Of a DNA stretch of 64,000 bases, positions 1 to 8,021 are shown one piece after another. The notes under the pieces are model-generated. The model had not been told where the DNA came from and searched no databases. It saw nothing but the letters and a program-made list of their open reading frames with translations. The stretch covers positions 1-64,000 of the forward strand of contig CAISEB010000049.1 in NCBI GenBank assembly GCA_903884235.1, read 5' to 3'. How positions within the stretch are numbered: the first letter of the stretch is position 1; each line of letters starts with the position of its first letter. This DNA comes from an uncultured Pseudomonadota bacterium (GTDB lineage Bacteria > Pseudomonadota > Gammaproteobacteria > Steroidobacterales > Steroidobacteraceae). The translations under genes were made by a program, and so were the position numbers.

Positions 1-137
1 CGAGATCGAGCGGCTGTTCCGAAGGCTCAAGGGCTTTCGCCGCATCTTCAGCCGCTTCGATAAGCTCGATACCATGTTCATGGCGTTCCTGTGCTTCGCC
101 CTCGTGGTCGAAGCACTTCGTTAGTGTGAACAGGCCC
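1..137 (+). mobile_element. IS5-family element, 3' end only (window edge)
   Basis: This is the right-hand end of an insertion sequence closely related to the complete copy at 45460-46264. It ends in the same terminal inverted repeat (read outward-in as GGGCCTGTTCACACTA) followed by TA at 138-139. Over the shared 137 bases it differs from the other copy at five positions, all synonymous in the transposase. The rest of the element lies before the window. Confidence 0.93.
2..124 (+). CDS. IS5-family transposase, C-terminal fragment
   Basis: These are the last 40 codons of a DDE transposase, in frame from base 2 and ending with TAG at 122-124. The protein begins with EIERLFRRLKGFRRI, which contains the catalytic glutamate of the DDE triad, and ends VVEALR. 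It matches the C-terminus of the frameshifted transposase at 45473-46242 residue for residue. The gene is cut by the window start, so whether this copy is intact upstream cannot be judged here. Confidence 0.93.
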   Translation, partial: EIERLFRRLKGFRRIFSRFDKLDTMFMAFLCFALVVEALR

Positions 138-2272
138 TAGGGCGCCGCGACCTGCGCGCGCGTCGCCAGGTCCTTGTAGATGGCATCTGCCGCCCTGATG
201 CGGGGCAGCAGCAGCTTCTGCTGCCGAGGCCACTCGCGGACGAGCAGCTTGCGGGTGACGAACGCCTCGAGGTCCTCTGACGGCACGAGCGGCTTCGTGA
301 CGAGCTCGTCCAGGATCGCCCGCTCGCGCTCCACGATGCACGGTACGTCGGTCCGCTTCCACGTGGGTTGGTCGTCGACGACGACGTAGATCGCCGCGCT
401 GTGCGCCGCCGTCGTGTTCCACTCCGACTGCCGGGCGCCGTAGGCGCGCACGGCAAGCCATTGGCTGTGGTCGGCGACCAGCCGAGTCGTGATCCGGGCG
501 TGATCTGCGCCGCCGGAGGCACGCTCTGTCGCCACCACGTCGCCGAGCACCACGAGCTCGAGGCGATCGAGCTCGTCGACGTCGGGGTTCATCTCTGCGC
601 TCGCAACCACGTCCAGCGGCGCACCGCGGGCCACGTGGATCTCGTCGCCCATCGGATGGCCGTTCACGGTGAACTCGAGGAACGGGCCGTTGGTGACGTA
701 GGTGTGCCCGGCGCGTAGCGAGACGTACCACGCGTCGGGATCGTTCTGGCCATCGACGTGGGTATAGACCCGTACGACGCCGGGCAGGTCGGTGTAGGGG
801 AAGTCTGAACCCGCCGAAGGCGCGATCCGGTAGCCGAGATTCAGGAAGTCGTACCAGGAGTCGAGCGACAGCTTGCCGGCCTGGAAGATCTCCAGGAAAT
901 CGACCTTGCCGGTCGGAATGTCGAGGGCCAGCCCGCGTCGCGCATTGAACCAGCCGGCATTGATGTGCGCGTAGCCCGAAATTCCGCCCTGGCGATGCGA
1001 CTGATCGAAAACGCGGTCGTAGAGGAAGTAACGCTCGGCGCTCGGATGTATCGGGGCGGTCAGGTTCTGATGGATGGTATGGCCGATGTGGCCCGTGCGG
1101 GGGTCCTCCTGGCCGGACGCGATCAGGTATCCGCCCTGCTCGAAGCGGCCGGCCCTGCCCCATGCGGGCTGCTCGAAGTACACGCCGGTGATGTTTCCCA
1201 TCTGCAGCAGGTTGCCGACGTGCACATCCTCGGCCGCGACTTGAGTCCAAACGGCCTGGTCGCGGGTTACATCGCGCGCGAGGTGAATGTGATCATCACC
1301 CGAGTACCATCCGCGGGCCGGCAGGTCCGCGAAGCGTTCGAGCGCGACCGACAGGTGGGCCACTTCATCCTTATGGACGTCGATGTGGCCGTGGTAGGCG
1401 TGGAACTCCGGTCCGTGCGTGACCGCAACCTCGTACCGCCCCACCGGCACACGTCCGGAGTAACGGCCGTTGACGTAGAACGCGACGCGACTCTCCGACG
1501 GCCAGAACGCCCTTGGATCGACGGCGAGATGCCGCACCTTGTCGGCGAAGCGTTCCACCAGCAACGCATCGGTCGATGGCAGCGGCGCGCGGCCGGTGGC
1601 GTCGTAGATGCCGACGCGCGCCGGAACCTGCGCGCCGGTGCCGCCGTCCCTGACTTCGAACTCGATGGTGCCGAAATCAGTGGGCGTCGCCCGTTTCGCG
1701 GGACGCTCCAGGCGGACGCCGCATACGGCAACCTGGCCGTCGGGCAACCCGCCCTCCTTGTCGTCCGCCGTCGAGATGGCGAGATCCACCCCTCGGGTCC
1801 CGAACTTCGCGAACCGGGCCCGGTCGAGCGTCAGCGTCGCCGTGCGGAATGTCGCGCCCGGTTCGACCTTGATCCGGGCCTCGCCGCGACCCACGCCGCC
1901 ATTCTGGTTCCACTGCACCATCAGCGGACCGGTCGTCGACCCGGGCGCATAGGTGACCGTGAGTTCGACGGGCTCATCGATGTCGTAGGCAAACGCCGTG
2001 TCGACGTCGAAAGCGACCATGTTGCCGACCGCGCAACGTCGCCCGGCGATCGTCTTCATCTGGGTGTGGCTGACGTCGAAGTCGTGGCCGAGCTCCGCAT
2101 AACCCATGCCGTAGATCCGGGAGAAGTGCGGCAACTGCCACGGCAGCGGCTGGATGTACCGGGCTTCGACGTTGTGTGCAACGGCCGGGGCCCCGAGCGA
2201 CGTTGCAGCCAGGAGTGCCGCCAGGGCCAGCAGGTGGCGTGAGGCGGTGCGGTCTTTGGCGTTCAGCGGCAT
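137..2272 (-). CDS. CehA/McbA family metallohydrolase, secreted
   Basis: A 711-residue protein. The ATG at 2272 was chosen over an upstream TTG because it is followed directly by a basic n-region and a hydrophobic stretch ending in APAVAHN, a signal peptide. The C-terminal half carries a PHP-like metal-binding motif, GDDHIHLARD at about residues 325-334, and further His-rich segments such as GYAHIN. These are typical of CehA/McbA-type hydrolases, named after carbaryl/carbofuran esterases, although most members have unknown substrates. The N-terminal half looks like beta-sandwich domains. The stop codon (137-139) is formed partly by the end of the insertion sequence, so the original C-terminus may have been longer. 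The LysR gene at 2418 is divergent and may regulate it. Confidence 0.82.
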   Translation of the reverse strand: MPLNAKDRTASRHLLALAALLAATSLGAPAVAHNVEARYIQPLPWQLPHFSRIYGMGYAELGHDFDVSHTQMKTIAGRRCAVGNMVAFDVDTAFAYDIDEPVELTVTYAPGSTTGPLMVQWNQNGGVGRGEARIKVEPGATFRTATLTLDRARFAKFGTRGVDLAISTADDKEGGLPDGQVAVCGVRLERPAKRATPTDFGTIEFEVRDGGTGAQVPARVGIYDATGRAPLPSTDALLVERFADKVRHLAVDPRAFWPSESRVAFYVNGRYSGRVPVGRYEVAVTHGPEFHAYHGHIDVHKDEVAHLSVALERFADLPARGWYSGDDHIHLARDVTRDQAVWTQVAAEDVHVGNLLQMGNITGVYFEQPAWGRAGRFEQGGYLIASGQEDPRTGHIGHTIHQNLTAPIHPSAERYFLYDRVFDQSHRQGGISGYAHINAGWFNARRGLALDIPTGKVDFLEIFQAGKLSLDSWYDFLNLGYRIAPSAGSDFPYTDLPGVVRVYTHVDGQNDPDAWYVSLRAGHTYVTNGPFLEFTVNGHPMGDEIHVARGAPLDVVASAEMNPDVDELDRLELVVLGDVVATERASGGADHARITTRLVADHSQWLAVRAYGARQSEWNTTAAHSAAIYVVVDDQPTWKRTDVPCIVERERAILDELVTKPLVPSEDLEAFVTRKLLVREWPRQQKLLLPRIRAADAIYKDLATRAQVAAP

Positions 2273-2417
2273 GGCCAACCTGCAAATTTGCGTGTAGATG
2301 GCGGCCGATGGGATCGGCCGGCCGAATGGGAGCCGAGGGGGATTCAATCACCGTCGGAACGATAAGGAAAGCGAGTCTTTCTTGACTAATCGATGAATTA
2401 TTTTCTTTAATGAACGC
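2273..2417. promoter_or_regulatory. Divergent promoter region, metallohydrolase / LysR
   Basis: This is the intergenic space between divergent genes. The part just before the LysR start (about 2365-2415) is unusually AT-rich for this genome and includes the run ATTATTTTCTTTAATG. This is the usual place for LysR binding sites and both promoters. No exact T-N11-A operator can be assigned by eye. Confidence 0.45.
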
Positions 2418-3320
2418 ATGCCAGCGGCCCTCAACTCCAGTCTCAGCACACTGCGCGGCTTCGAGGCCGCCGCGCGTCTGGGCAGCTTCGCGAGGGCCGC
2501 CGACGAGCTGCGCCTGACGCAATCCGCGATCAGCCATCAGGTTCGCTCCCTCGAGCATGAACTCGGCCAGCCGCTCTTTCGAAGGGTGGCACGAACGGTG
2601 GTGCTCACGGACGCCGGAACGGACTTCGCGCAGACCGTGACGCGGGCGCTGCGATCCCTTGACGATGGTGTCGCGCGCCTGTCGCCGTACCGCAAGCCGC
2701 GATCGGTGATCGTCTACACCAGTTCGGCGTTCGCCCGCGGCTACCTGCTCCCTCGACTCGCCTGCTTCCAGGCGTTGCACCCCGACATCGACGTCTGGCT
2801 GGATACATCCGAGCGGCCGATCGACTTCGACGTCGACGAGGTCGATATCCTGGTCTCCTCACGAGGCGATGCCCGAGGGCCCCATGCCATCGATCGCCCA
2901 TTGCTCGCCGACTGCAGGCTCCCCCTCGCCGCGCCATCGCTCGTTTCCGCGCGCGGCGGCCAACTGCCGACCACCGAGCAGCTCCCGCAGTGGCCCCTGC
3001 TACACGACGAGGGATCCGTAAGTTGGCGGGAGTGGTTCGTCCGGGCGGGCGTGCCGCCCGGCGACGCCGAGGCAGGTCCGGCATTCTCGGACCACGCGCT
3101 TGCGCTGGAAGCCGCCGCGTCCGGACTCGGGGTGGTGCTGGGCTCCGTGGTCGCGGCCGACGGTCTCCTCAGAAGCGGCGCCCTGCGCGTCGTCGCGCCC
3201 GGCGAGATCCCGCAGGACACGTTCCAGATCTATTGCGATCGCCGGCAGATCACTGAAAGCCACGTCCGCAGCGTATACGACTGGCTGATCGACATCGCCG
3301 CAGAGGCACGACCGGTCTAG
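2418..3320 (+). CDS. LysR family transcriptional regulator
   Basis: A 300-residue protein of standard LysR length. The N-terminal winged helix-turn-helix spans about residues 5-65, with the family pattern of AAR.GSF.RAA.EL..TQSAISHQ and then LE..LG.PLFRR. It is followed by a periplasmic-binding-like effector domain (residues ~95-295). The gene is divergent from the metallohydrolase, the classical LysR arrangement, so that gene is the most likely target. The effector is unknown. Confidence 0.93.
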   Translation: MPAALNSSLSTLRGFEAAARLGSFARAADELRLTQSAISHQVRSLEHELGQPLFRRVARTVVLTDAGTDFAQTVTRALRSLDDGVARLSPYRKPRSVIVYTSSAFARGYLLPRLACFQALHPDIDVWLDTSERPIDFDVDEVDILVSSRGDARGPHAIDRPLLADCRLPLAAPSLVSARGGQLPTTEQLPQWPLLHDEGSVSWREWFVRAGVPPGDAEAGPAFSDHALALEAAASGLGVVLGSVVAADGLLRSGALRVVAPGEIPQDTFQIYCDRRQITESHVRSVYDWLIDIAAEARPV

Positions 3321-3378
3321 GCAGTCCATCACGGGTCATGCCGGGATCCCGACTGGCGATACCAGGCCGACGCCGGAA

Positions 3379-4050
3379 TCAGCGTCCACGATCCGATCCA
3401 GACCCGCGTCGCCGCAGCATTGCCGGCGCGACGACGAGCCCGATCAGGTCGATGACGCCATGGGACGCAATGCACGCCCACAGATCGCGCGTGGACACGA
3501 ACAGGACCGTCAGCACGATCGCAGCCCAGAGGACCGACGCCATGTGCGTGATGCCCCAGCGATAATGGGCGCCCACGAATGCCACGAGCGACAATGCAAT
3601 GGCTGCGGGCGCGCTGCCAAGGATCTGTCCGCCCACGCCGATGGCGAAGCCCCGGTAGAGGATCTCCTCCGTGACGGCTGCGGTCACGACGAGGAACAGG
3701 CGATACGACAGCGGCTGCGCAACGATCTCGCGGAAGGCGTCGCTCTGCAGCGTCGATGTCGCGCCGGCACGCGTCTGTAGGCGCTGCGCGAGCGGCCACG
3801 CCGCCAATGTCATGACGACCGCGACGCCGGCACCAATCGCGCCGTGCCAGGTGGGCAGCAGCATCCCGAGCGCAACCTGCGCATCGGGTGTCGCGGATCG
3901 CGCGGCTTCGAGCGCAATTCCGGCCATTGCCCAGAGCGAAAGCCGAAATGGAAGCCCGAGGCTGCTTCCACCGGAACGCTTGATGACGAGCAACAGGAGC
4001 GGCGCACCGAATAGCGCCAGCGCAAGAGCAAGTTCAGGAATGGCCGACAC
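3379..4050 (-). CDS. CPBP family intramembrane metalloprotease
   Basis: About 223 residues from a GTG at 4050; the frame stays open to a GTG at 4131, but the extra N-terminus looks non-membrane and unlike the family. The protein is strongly hydrophobic, with several membrane segments. It has the CPBP (CAAX protease and bacteriocin-processing, Abi) signature EEILYRG, plus two later histidines in GAHYRWG and ASHGVID, which together form the expected metal and active site within the membrane. Its substrate is unknown. It converges with the LysR gene, and no operon partner is obvious. Confidence 0.82.
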   Translation of the reverse strand: MSAIPELALALALFGAPLLLLVIKRSGGSSLGLPFRLSLWAMAGIALEAARSATPDAQVALGMLLPTWHGAIGAGVAVVMTLAAWPLAQRLQTRAGATSTLQSDAFREIVAQPLSYRLFLVVTAAVTEEILYRGFAIGVGGQILGSAPAAIALSLVAFVGAHYRWGITHMASVLWAAIVLTVLFVSTRDLWACIASHGVIDLIGLVVAPAMLRRRGSGSDRGR

Positions 4051-4167
4051 GTTCGACAGTCCGGGTTGGCAGACTGGATCCGCACCTCGGCAAACCCACG
4101 GGATCGTCGCCGCAGCGTGCTTGACCAACACCCGCGACGAGGTCTGCCCGGACCGATCGGTCCATCA

Positions 4168-4563
4168 TCACATCCCGGTCACGGATTCCGGCTCGATCTT
4201 GAAAAGCACCCGCCGCTCGCCCGGCTGCCGATATGGATACGGCGTACCGAGATACTTCTGGGCCATGTGCTCGATATGCGCATCGGCACCCTCCTCCGTA
4301 CGCTCCGCAACGTGGCCGCGCACTTCGATGTAGCGGTACGGATTCTCGGGATCCGTGATCGACAGCGCGACGCGCCCGTCGCGGACCAGGTTGCGGTCCT
4401 TCTGGCGACCGACGGCCGTGTTGAACAGCACGTACCGACCATCGAATTCGATCCACACCGGCGTCACCTGCGGACGGCCATCCGGCATCAGCGTCGCGAG
4501 GTGCGCGAATGACTTCTTGTTGAAGAGGTCCACCAGGCCGTCCGGGATTACGTGGCTCATCAT
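4168..4563 (-). CDS. PPOX-class flavin/F420-dependent oxidoreductase fold protein
   Basis: A 131-residue protein of the pyridoxamine-5'-phosphate-oxidase-like split barrel family. The N-terminal part (HLATLMPDGRPQVTPVW) and the DGRVALSITDP segment are typical of the PPOX class 'F420-dependent TIGR03618' type. It probably binds FMN or F420 as a dimer and reduces an unknown substrate. A close paralogue lies at 21381-21776. RNA from the metal-sensor gene upstream (start 5025) could read into it, but a gap of nearly 180 bases makes an operon uncertain. Confidence 0.85.
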   Translation of the reverse strand: MMSHVIPDGLVDLFNKKSFAHLATLMPDGRPQVTPVWIEFDGRYVLFNTAVGRQKDRNLVRDGRVALSITDPENPYRYIEVRGHVAERTEEGADAHIEHMAQKYLGTPYPYRQPGERRVLFKIEPESVTGM

Positions 4564-4740
4564 GACTCTCCTGTTGATTCGGGACTTGGCGCCGTGCGTG
4601 GCGGATCGGCGAAGGTCGCCGATCGCATCACGCGGCCAAAGGATGGAGGCAATGCTGTCGGATCCAGGACCCGCTGCGACCTGCTTTCGGGATGGGTCCG
4701 GATAACCGACAGATGGAGACGCCCCGGGACGATCTCAAGG

Positions 4741-5025
4741 TCACTTCCGCAGGTAGGCGTGGACGATCCCGATCAGTTCCTCGGCCGCGACCGTCCGGCG
4801 ATCGGATGGCTTTGCCTCGCCATCGATCATGTGATCGCGGATGTGGTCCTCGATGACCTCCGCGATGAACCCATCGAGCGCGCCGCGGCAGGACGTCGCC
4901 TGCTGCAACACGTTCGAGCACTCCTCGTCTGCATCGACCGCACGCTCGAGCGCCTCGACCTGCCCCCTCAGTCGGCGCAGTCGATTGAGCAGCTTCACCT
5001 TTTCCTTCGCGACGTGTCCGGTCAT
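4741..5025 (-). CDS. RcnR-like metal-responsive repressor (CsoR/RcnR/FrmR family)
   Basis: A 94-residue all-helical DUF156 protein. The visible ligand set is His4, Cys36, His61 and His65, matching by spacing the His3/Cys35/His60/His64 nickel-cobalt site of E. coli RcnR rather than the two-Cys copper site of CsoR. A strong AGGAGG ribosome site lies at 5030-5035. The start codon is 20 bases from a perfect palindrome with a six-G tract (5045-5063), the kind of site bound by RcnR-type repressors. The gene is therefore probably autoregulated and also controls the divergent porin. Nickel or cobalt sensing is inferred from ligand spacing; formaldehyde sensing (FrmR-like) is the main alternative. Confidence 0.88.
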   Translation of the reverse strand: MTGHVAKEKVKLLNRLRRLRGQVEALERAVDADEECSNVLQQATSCRGALDGFIAEVIEDHIRDHMIDGEAKPSDRRTVAAEELIGIVHAYLRK

Positions 5026-5037
5026 CTCGGCCTCCTG

Positions 5038-5065
5038 TTGACACTATAGGGGGGTACCCTATACG
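5038..5065 (+). promoter_or_regulatory. Porin promoter with overlapping RcnR/CsoR-type operator
   Basis: A consensus -35 TTGACA (5038-5043) is followed after 16-17 bases by a -10 TATACG. Between and over them lies the perfect palindrome TATAGGGGGGTACCCTATA (5045-5063), which contains a G6 tract like known RcnR operators (TACT-G6-N-AGTA). A repressor bound here would block the rightward promoter. On the other strand, TATAGT (5043-5048) could serve as the -10 of the repressor gene. Confidence 0.75.
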
Positions 5066-5177
5066 GTTGCAACCCGTTCGCAGCACCCCCCCGGGATGGG
5101 CCAACCATCCTGTAACGATCCGGCGGGTAGCATGCGGCGGGACCCTTGTCCTTGGACCGCAGCGGAGTCGCAGCAGG

Positions 5178-6503
5178 ATGGGCAACGTCATGATCGGATC
5201 GCACCTCGCGGTCGCCGCGCTGCTGGCATGCCTGCTGCCCGCGTCGGCGCGGGCGATCGGGGAGGTCCGGACTGAATCCAGCGCCCTGCACGGCCAGCTG
5301 ACCTACGTCGAGCAGGAGACGAACGGCTTCGCCTCGCCCTATCGTGGCCCGAACAGCCTGAGCCCGGGCATCGGTCGCGAGACCTTCGATATCACGCTCT
5401 ACCTCGGCACCCGGCTCTGGTCGGGCGCCGAGGCCTGGCTGGATCCTGAGCTCGACCAGGGCTTCGGCCTCGACAACACGCTTGGTGCCGCCGGCTTCCC
5501 GAGTGGTGAGGCGTACAAGGTCGGCCGGGCCCGCCCCTACCTGCGGCTGCCGCGCGCGTTCGTGCGCCAGACCGTCGACCTAGGCACTGCCCTTGAGCCG
5601 GTCGAAGGCGCTGCCAACCAGTTGGCCGGCAGCCGTGGGTGCGATCGCGTCGTCCTCACCGCCGGAAAGTTCGGAGTCGGCGACGTGTTCGATGCGAGTC
5701 CGTATGCGCACGACCCGCGGACGGACTTCCTCAACTGGACGGCGATCGATGCAGGCTCCTTCGACTACGCCGCCGACGCGTGGGGGTACACGATCGGCGC
5801 GAGCGTGGAGTGGTACCACGGGGCGTGGACACTGCGCGCCGGTGGCTTCGCGCTGTCCACTGTCCCGAACAGCGCCCATCTCGCGCCGGGCGGCCACGCG
5901 TTCCAGCTGCTCGCCGAGCTGGAGCGCCGGTATTCGATCGGGGAGCGGACGGGCCGCGTGCTCGTCACCGGCTACGACAGCCGGGCGCGGATAGCCCGGC
6001 TCGCCGACGCGCTCGCGCTCGCATCGGCCGGAGAAACCGCCAACATCGACGCGATCCGACGCTATCGCGGGCGGACCGGGGCGCATCTGCTCATCGAGCA
6101 GCAGCTGGACCGGGACCTCGCCCTCTTCGCCCGATTGGGTGGCGCATCCGGCAACGTCGAGGCCTACGAGTTCACGGACATCGACCGTGCAGTGGAAGTT
6201 GGCACCTCGCTGACCGGGTCGCGATGGGGACGCCAGCGCGACACGATCGGCATCGCGGCGATGACGAACGCCATCTCCCCGGTCCGGCAGCGCTACCTCG
6301 ATGCAGGGCTGCTCGGCATCCTGGTCGGCGACGGCCGGCTGCCGCACCCGGCGGCCGAGCGCATCGCGGAGGCGTACTACAGCCTGGCGCTGGGCGACTG
6401 GGGCACGCTGACCGCCGACTACCAGCACATCCGCAACCCGGCCTACAACGCCGATCGCGGTCCTGCGTCCGTCTTCGCGGTGCGCCTGCACGCGCAGTTC
6501 TGA
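5178..6503 (+). CDS. OprB-family carbohydrate-selective porin
   Basis: About 441 residues, starting at ATG 5178 (or 5190). The start is chosen because a signal peptide ending at ASARA follows; the frame is open further upstream but without one. The mature part consists of amphipathic beta strands, with segments such as GETFDITLYLGTRLW and AGKFGVGDVFD and a C-terminal aromatic residue (HAQF), as expected for an outer-membrane beta barrel of the OprB type. The solute is unknown. Its promoter overlaps the operator of the divergent RcnR-like repressor, which suggests metal-dependent expression. This is unusual for an OprB porin and may mean that it admits a metal chelate. Confidence 0.78.
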   Translation: MGNVMIGSHLAVAALLACLLPASARAIGEVRTESSALHGQLTYVEQETNGFASPYRGPNSLSPGIGRETFDITLYLGTRLWSGAEAWLDPELDQGFGLDNTLGAAGFPSGEAYKVGRARPYLRLPRAFVRQTVDLGTALEPVEGAANQLAGSRGCDRVVLTAGKFGVGDVFDASPYAHDPRTDFLNWTAIDAGSFDYAADAWGYTIGASVEWYHGAWTLRAGGFALSTVPNSAHLAPGGHAFQLLAELERRYSIGERTGRVLVTGYDSRARIARLADALALASAGETANIDAIRRYRGRTGAHLLIEQQLDRDLALFARLGGASGNVEAYEFTDIDRAVEVGTSLTGSRWGRQRDTIGIAAMTNAISPVRQRYLDAGLLGILVGDGRLPHPAAERIAEAYYSLALGDWGTLTADYQHIRNPAYNADRGPASVFAVRLHAQF

Positions 6504-6542
6504 CGGTCCGGCCCCCGATCGCGCGGGTGCGGGACGTCGGCG

Positions 6543-7835
6543 CTACGGACGATCGAGCCTGCGCAGTGCACCGAGCAGCACGTTGGCGCCGTTCTCGATG
6601 TCCCCCGGCGTCGAATACTCCTTTGGCGAGTGGCTGATGCCGCCGACGCTCGGCACGAAGATCATCCCGACCGGGCCGACGGCCGCCATCTCCTGGGCAT
6701 CGTGTCCGGCACCGCTCGGCATGCGCTTCGTCGACAGTGCAAGGCCGCGCGCCGTGTCCTCGATCAGCGTCTGGAGCCCGGCGTCGGTGAGTGCCGGCGC
6801 GGGCGGCGCATGGGGATCGAACTTGAATGTCGTGCCACTGGCGCGCCCGATCGTGTCGGCCGCGGTGCGGATTCGCGCGTAGAGATCCTGGATCTTCCCC
6901 GCATCCAGGTCCCGCAGCTCGAGGCCGAGGGCGACCCGTCCCGGCACGACGTTGTAGGCACCTGGCTGGGCACGGATCCAGCCGACGGTCCCGACCTGGC
7001 GCCCGGGCACGGACGTCACGATCTCGTTGACCTTCTGCACGAACGCGGACGCGGCCAGCAATGCATCATGGCGCTGGTTCATCGGAGTCGTGCCGGCGTG
7101 GTTGGCGAACCCGTCGACCGTGACCTCGCAGTCGAGGATGCCGACGATCCCTTGGACGACCCCGATCTGCAGGTGTGCCTGCTCGAGCAACGCGCCCTGC
7201 TCGATGTGCAGCTCGAGATACGCTTCGATGCTGCCCGGCGCCATCCTCGACTCCGCGAGCCGATCCGGGTCGCCGCCGATGAAACGGACACCGTCCCGCA
7301 CCCGCTTGCCGCTCTGCGACACGCTGTCGAGCCGCGCCTGGTCCACGATGGAGCCGACGGCCGAACTGCCGAGCATCGCGCCTTCCTCGTTCTCGAAGAT
7401 GATCACTTCGAGCGGATGACGCAGCGTCAGGTGCTGCTCGTTCAGCACCTGCGCCACCTCGATCGCGGACAGCGACCCCACGTCGCCGTCGTAGTTGCCG
7501 CCCTCGGGCACCGAATCGATGTGAGATCCGATGAGGATCGGCTTGAGGCCGGGCTCCGACCCCGGCCGGATGCCGATGAGGTTGCCGGCCGTGTCCATCC
7601 GGACCGCGAGACCGGCGGCGGTCATCAATCCGAGCACGTATTCGCGTCCCGCCCTGTCGGCATCGGAATAGGCAACCCGGCTGACCCCGCCCTGCGGGTT
7701 CCTGCCGAAGGCCGACAGCGCCTCGAGGTGCTGGACGATGCGGGCGCCGTTGACCTTCAGCACGACGGGCGTCGCCGCGATCGACGAGGCCCCGCCGCCG
7801 CAGGCGAGGAGGATCAAAAGGGCGATGCGCTTCAT
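6543..7835 (-). CDS. M20-family hydantoinase/carbamoylase-type amidohydrolase, lipoprotein
   Basis: A 430-residue protein. The start at 7835 is supported by a signal peptide with lipobox LLAC (Cys about residue 12), giving a predicted lipoprotein. The rest matches the Zn-dependent hydantoinase/carbamoylase branch of peptidase family M20: GSHIDSVPEGGNYDGD supplies metal-binding His/Asp, FENEEGA the catalytic and metal acidic residues, ELHIEQG a metal His, and SGAGHDAQ a later His. Relatives are N-carbamoyl-L-amino-acid hydrolase and allantoate amidohydrolase, which are cytoplasmic. Export of this one suggests periplasmic release of ammonia or amino acids from ureido compounds. It is divergent from metY. 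Confidence 0.85.
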   Translation of the reverse strand: MKRIALLILLACGGGASSIAATPVVLKVNGARIVQHLEALSAFGRNPQGGVSRVAYSDADRAGREYVLGLMTAAGLAVRMDTAGNLIGIRPGSEPGLKPILIGSHIDSVPEGGNYDGDVGSLSAIEVAQVLNEQHLTLRHPLEVIIFENEEGAMLGSSAVGSIVDQARLDSVSQSGKRVRDGVRFIGGDPDRLAESRMAPGSIEAYLELHIEQGALLEQAHLQIGVVQGIVGILDCEVTVDGFANHAGTTPMNQRHDALLAASAFVQKVNEIVTSVPGRQVGTVGWIRAQPGAYNVVPGRVALGLELRDLDAGKIQDLYARIRTAADTIGRASGTTFKFDPHAPPAPALTDAGLQTLIEDTARGLALSTKRMPSGAGHDAQEMAAVGPVGMIFVPSVGGISHSPKEYSTPGDIENGANVLLGALRRLDRP

Positions 7836-7975
7836 GGCCGGACCTCTGGATTGGCGGAGCCCGAGGATCCGGGTATTCCGCCGGCGATGCAAATGCAGGC
7901 ATCGTCGCAGCCCGCCGTCTCGCACGGACGCCACGATCCCGCCAAAGCGGGCGTGATTAATGCGAAAATCCGGCG

Positions 7976-8014
7976 GCTGGTGCACCCGCAGGCACCCACC
8001 GAGACGTGCAGGAG
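7976..8014 (+). promoter_or_regulatory. metY leader with alternative small stems and Shine-Dalgarno
   Basis: GGTGC (7979-7983) can pair with GCACC (7992-7996). Alternatively, TGCAC (7981-7985) can pair with GTGCA (8006-8010), which lies directly beside the ribosome site AGGAG (8010-8014). The two pairings exclude each other. It does not match the SAM-II consensus that precedes some met genes. This is a weak structural observation only. Confidence 0.25.
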
Positions 8015-8021
8015 TCATACG

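Noticed and set aside
965-2242. 425-codon forward frame opposite the metallohydrolase
   Set aside because: It is a shadow of the real reverse-strand gene, which has a signal peptide and a metal motif. Its own product is Arg/Val-rich with no domain.
6630-8021. Forward extension of the metY frame upstream to 6630
   Set aside because: The extra 460 codons run antisense to the M20 gene. The ATG at 8022 has AGGAG before it and gives the normal MetY length.
7930-8021. SAM-II riboswitch before metY
   Set aside because: The conserved core of that class could not be found; only small generic stems are present.
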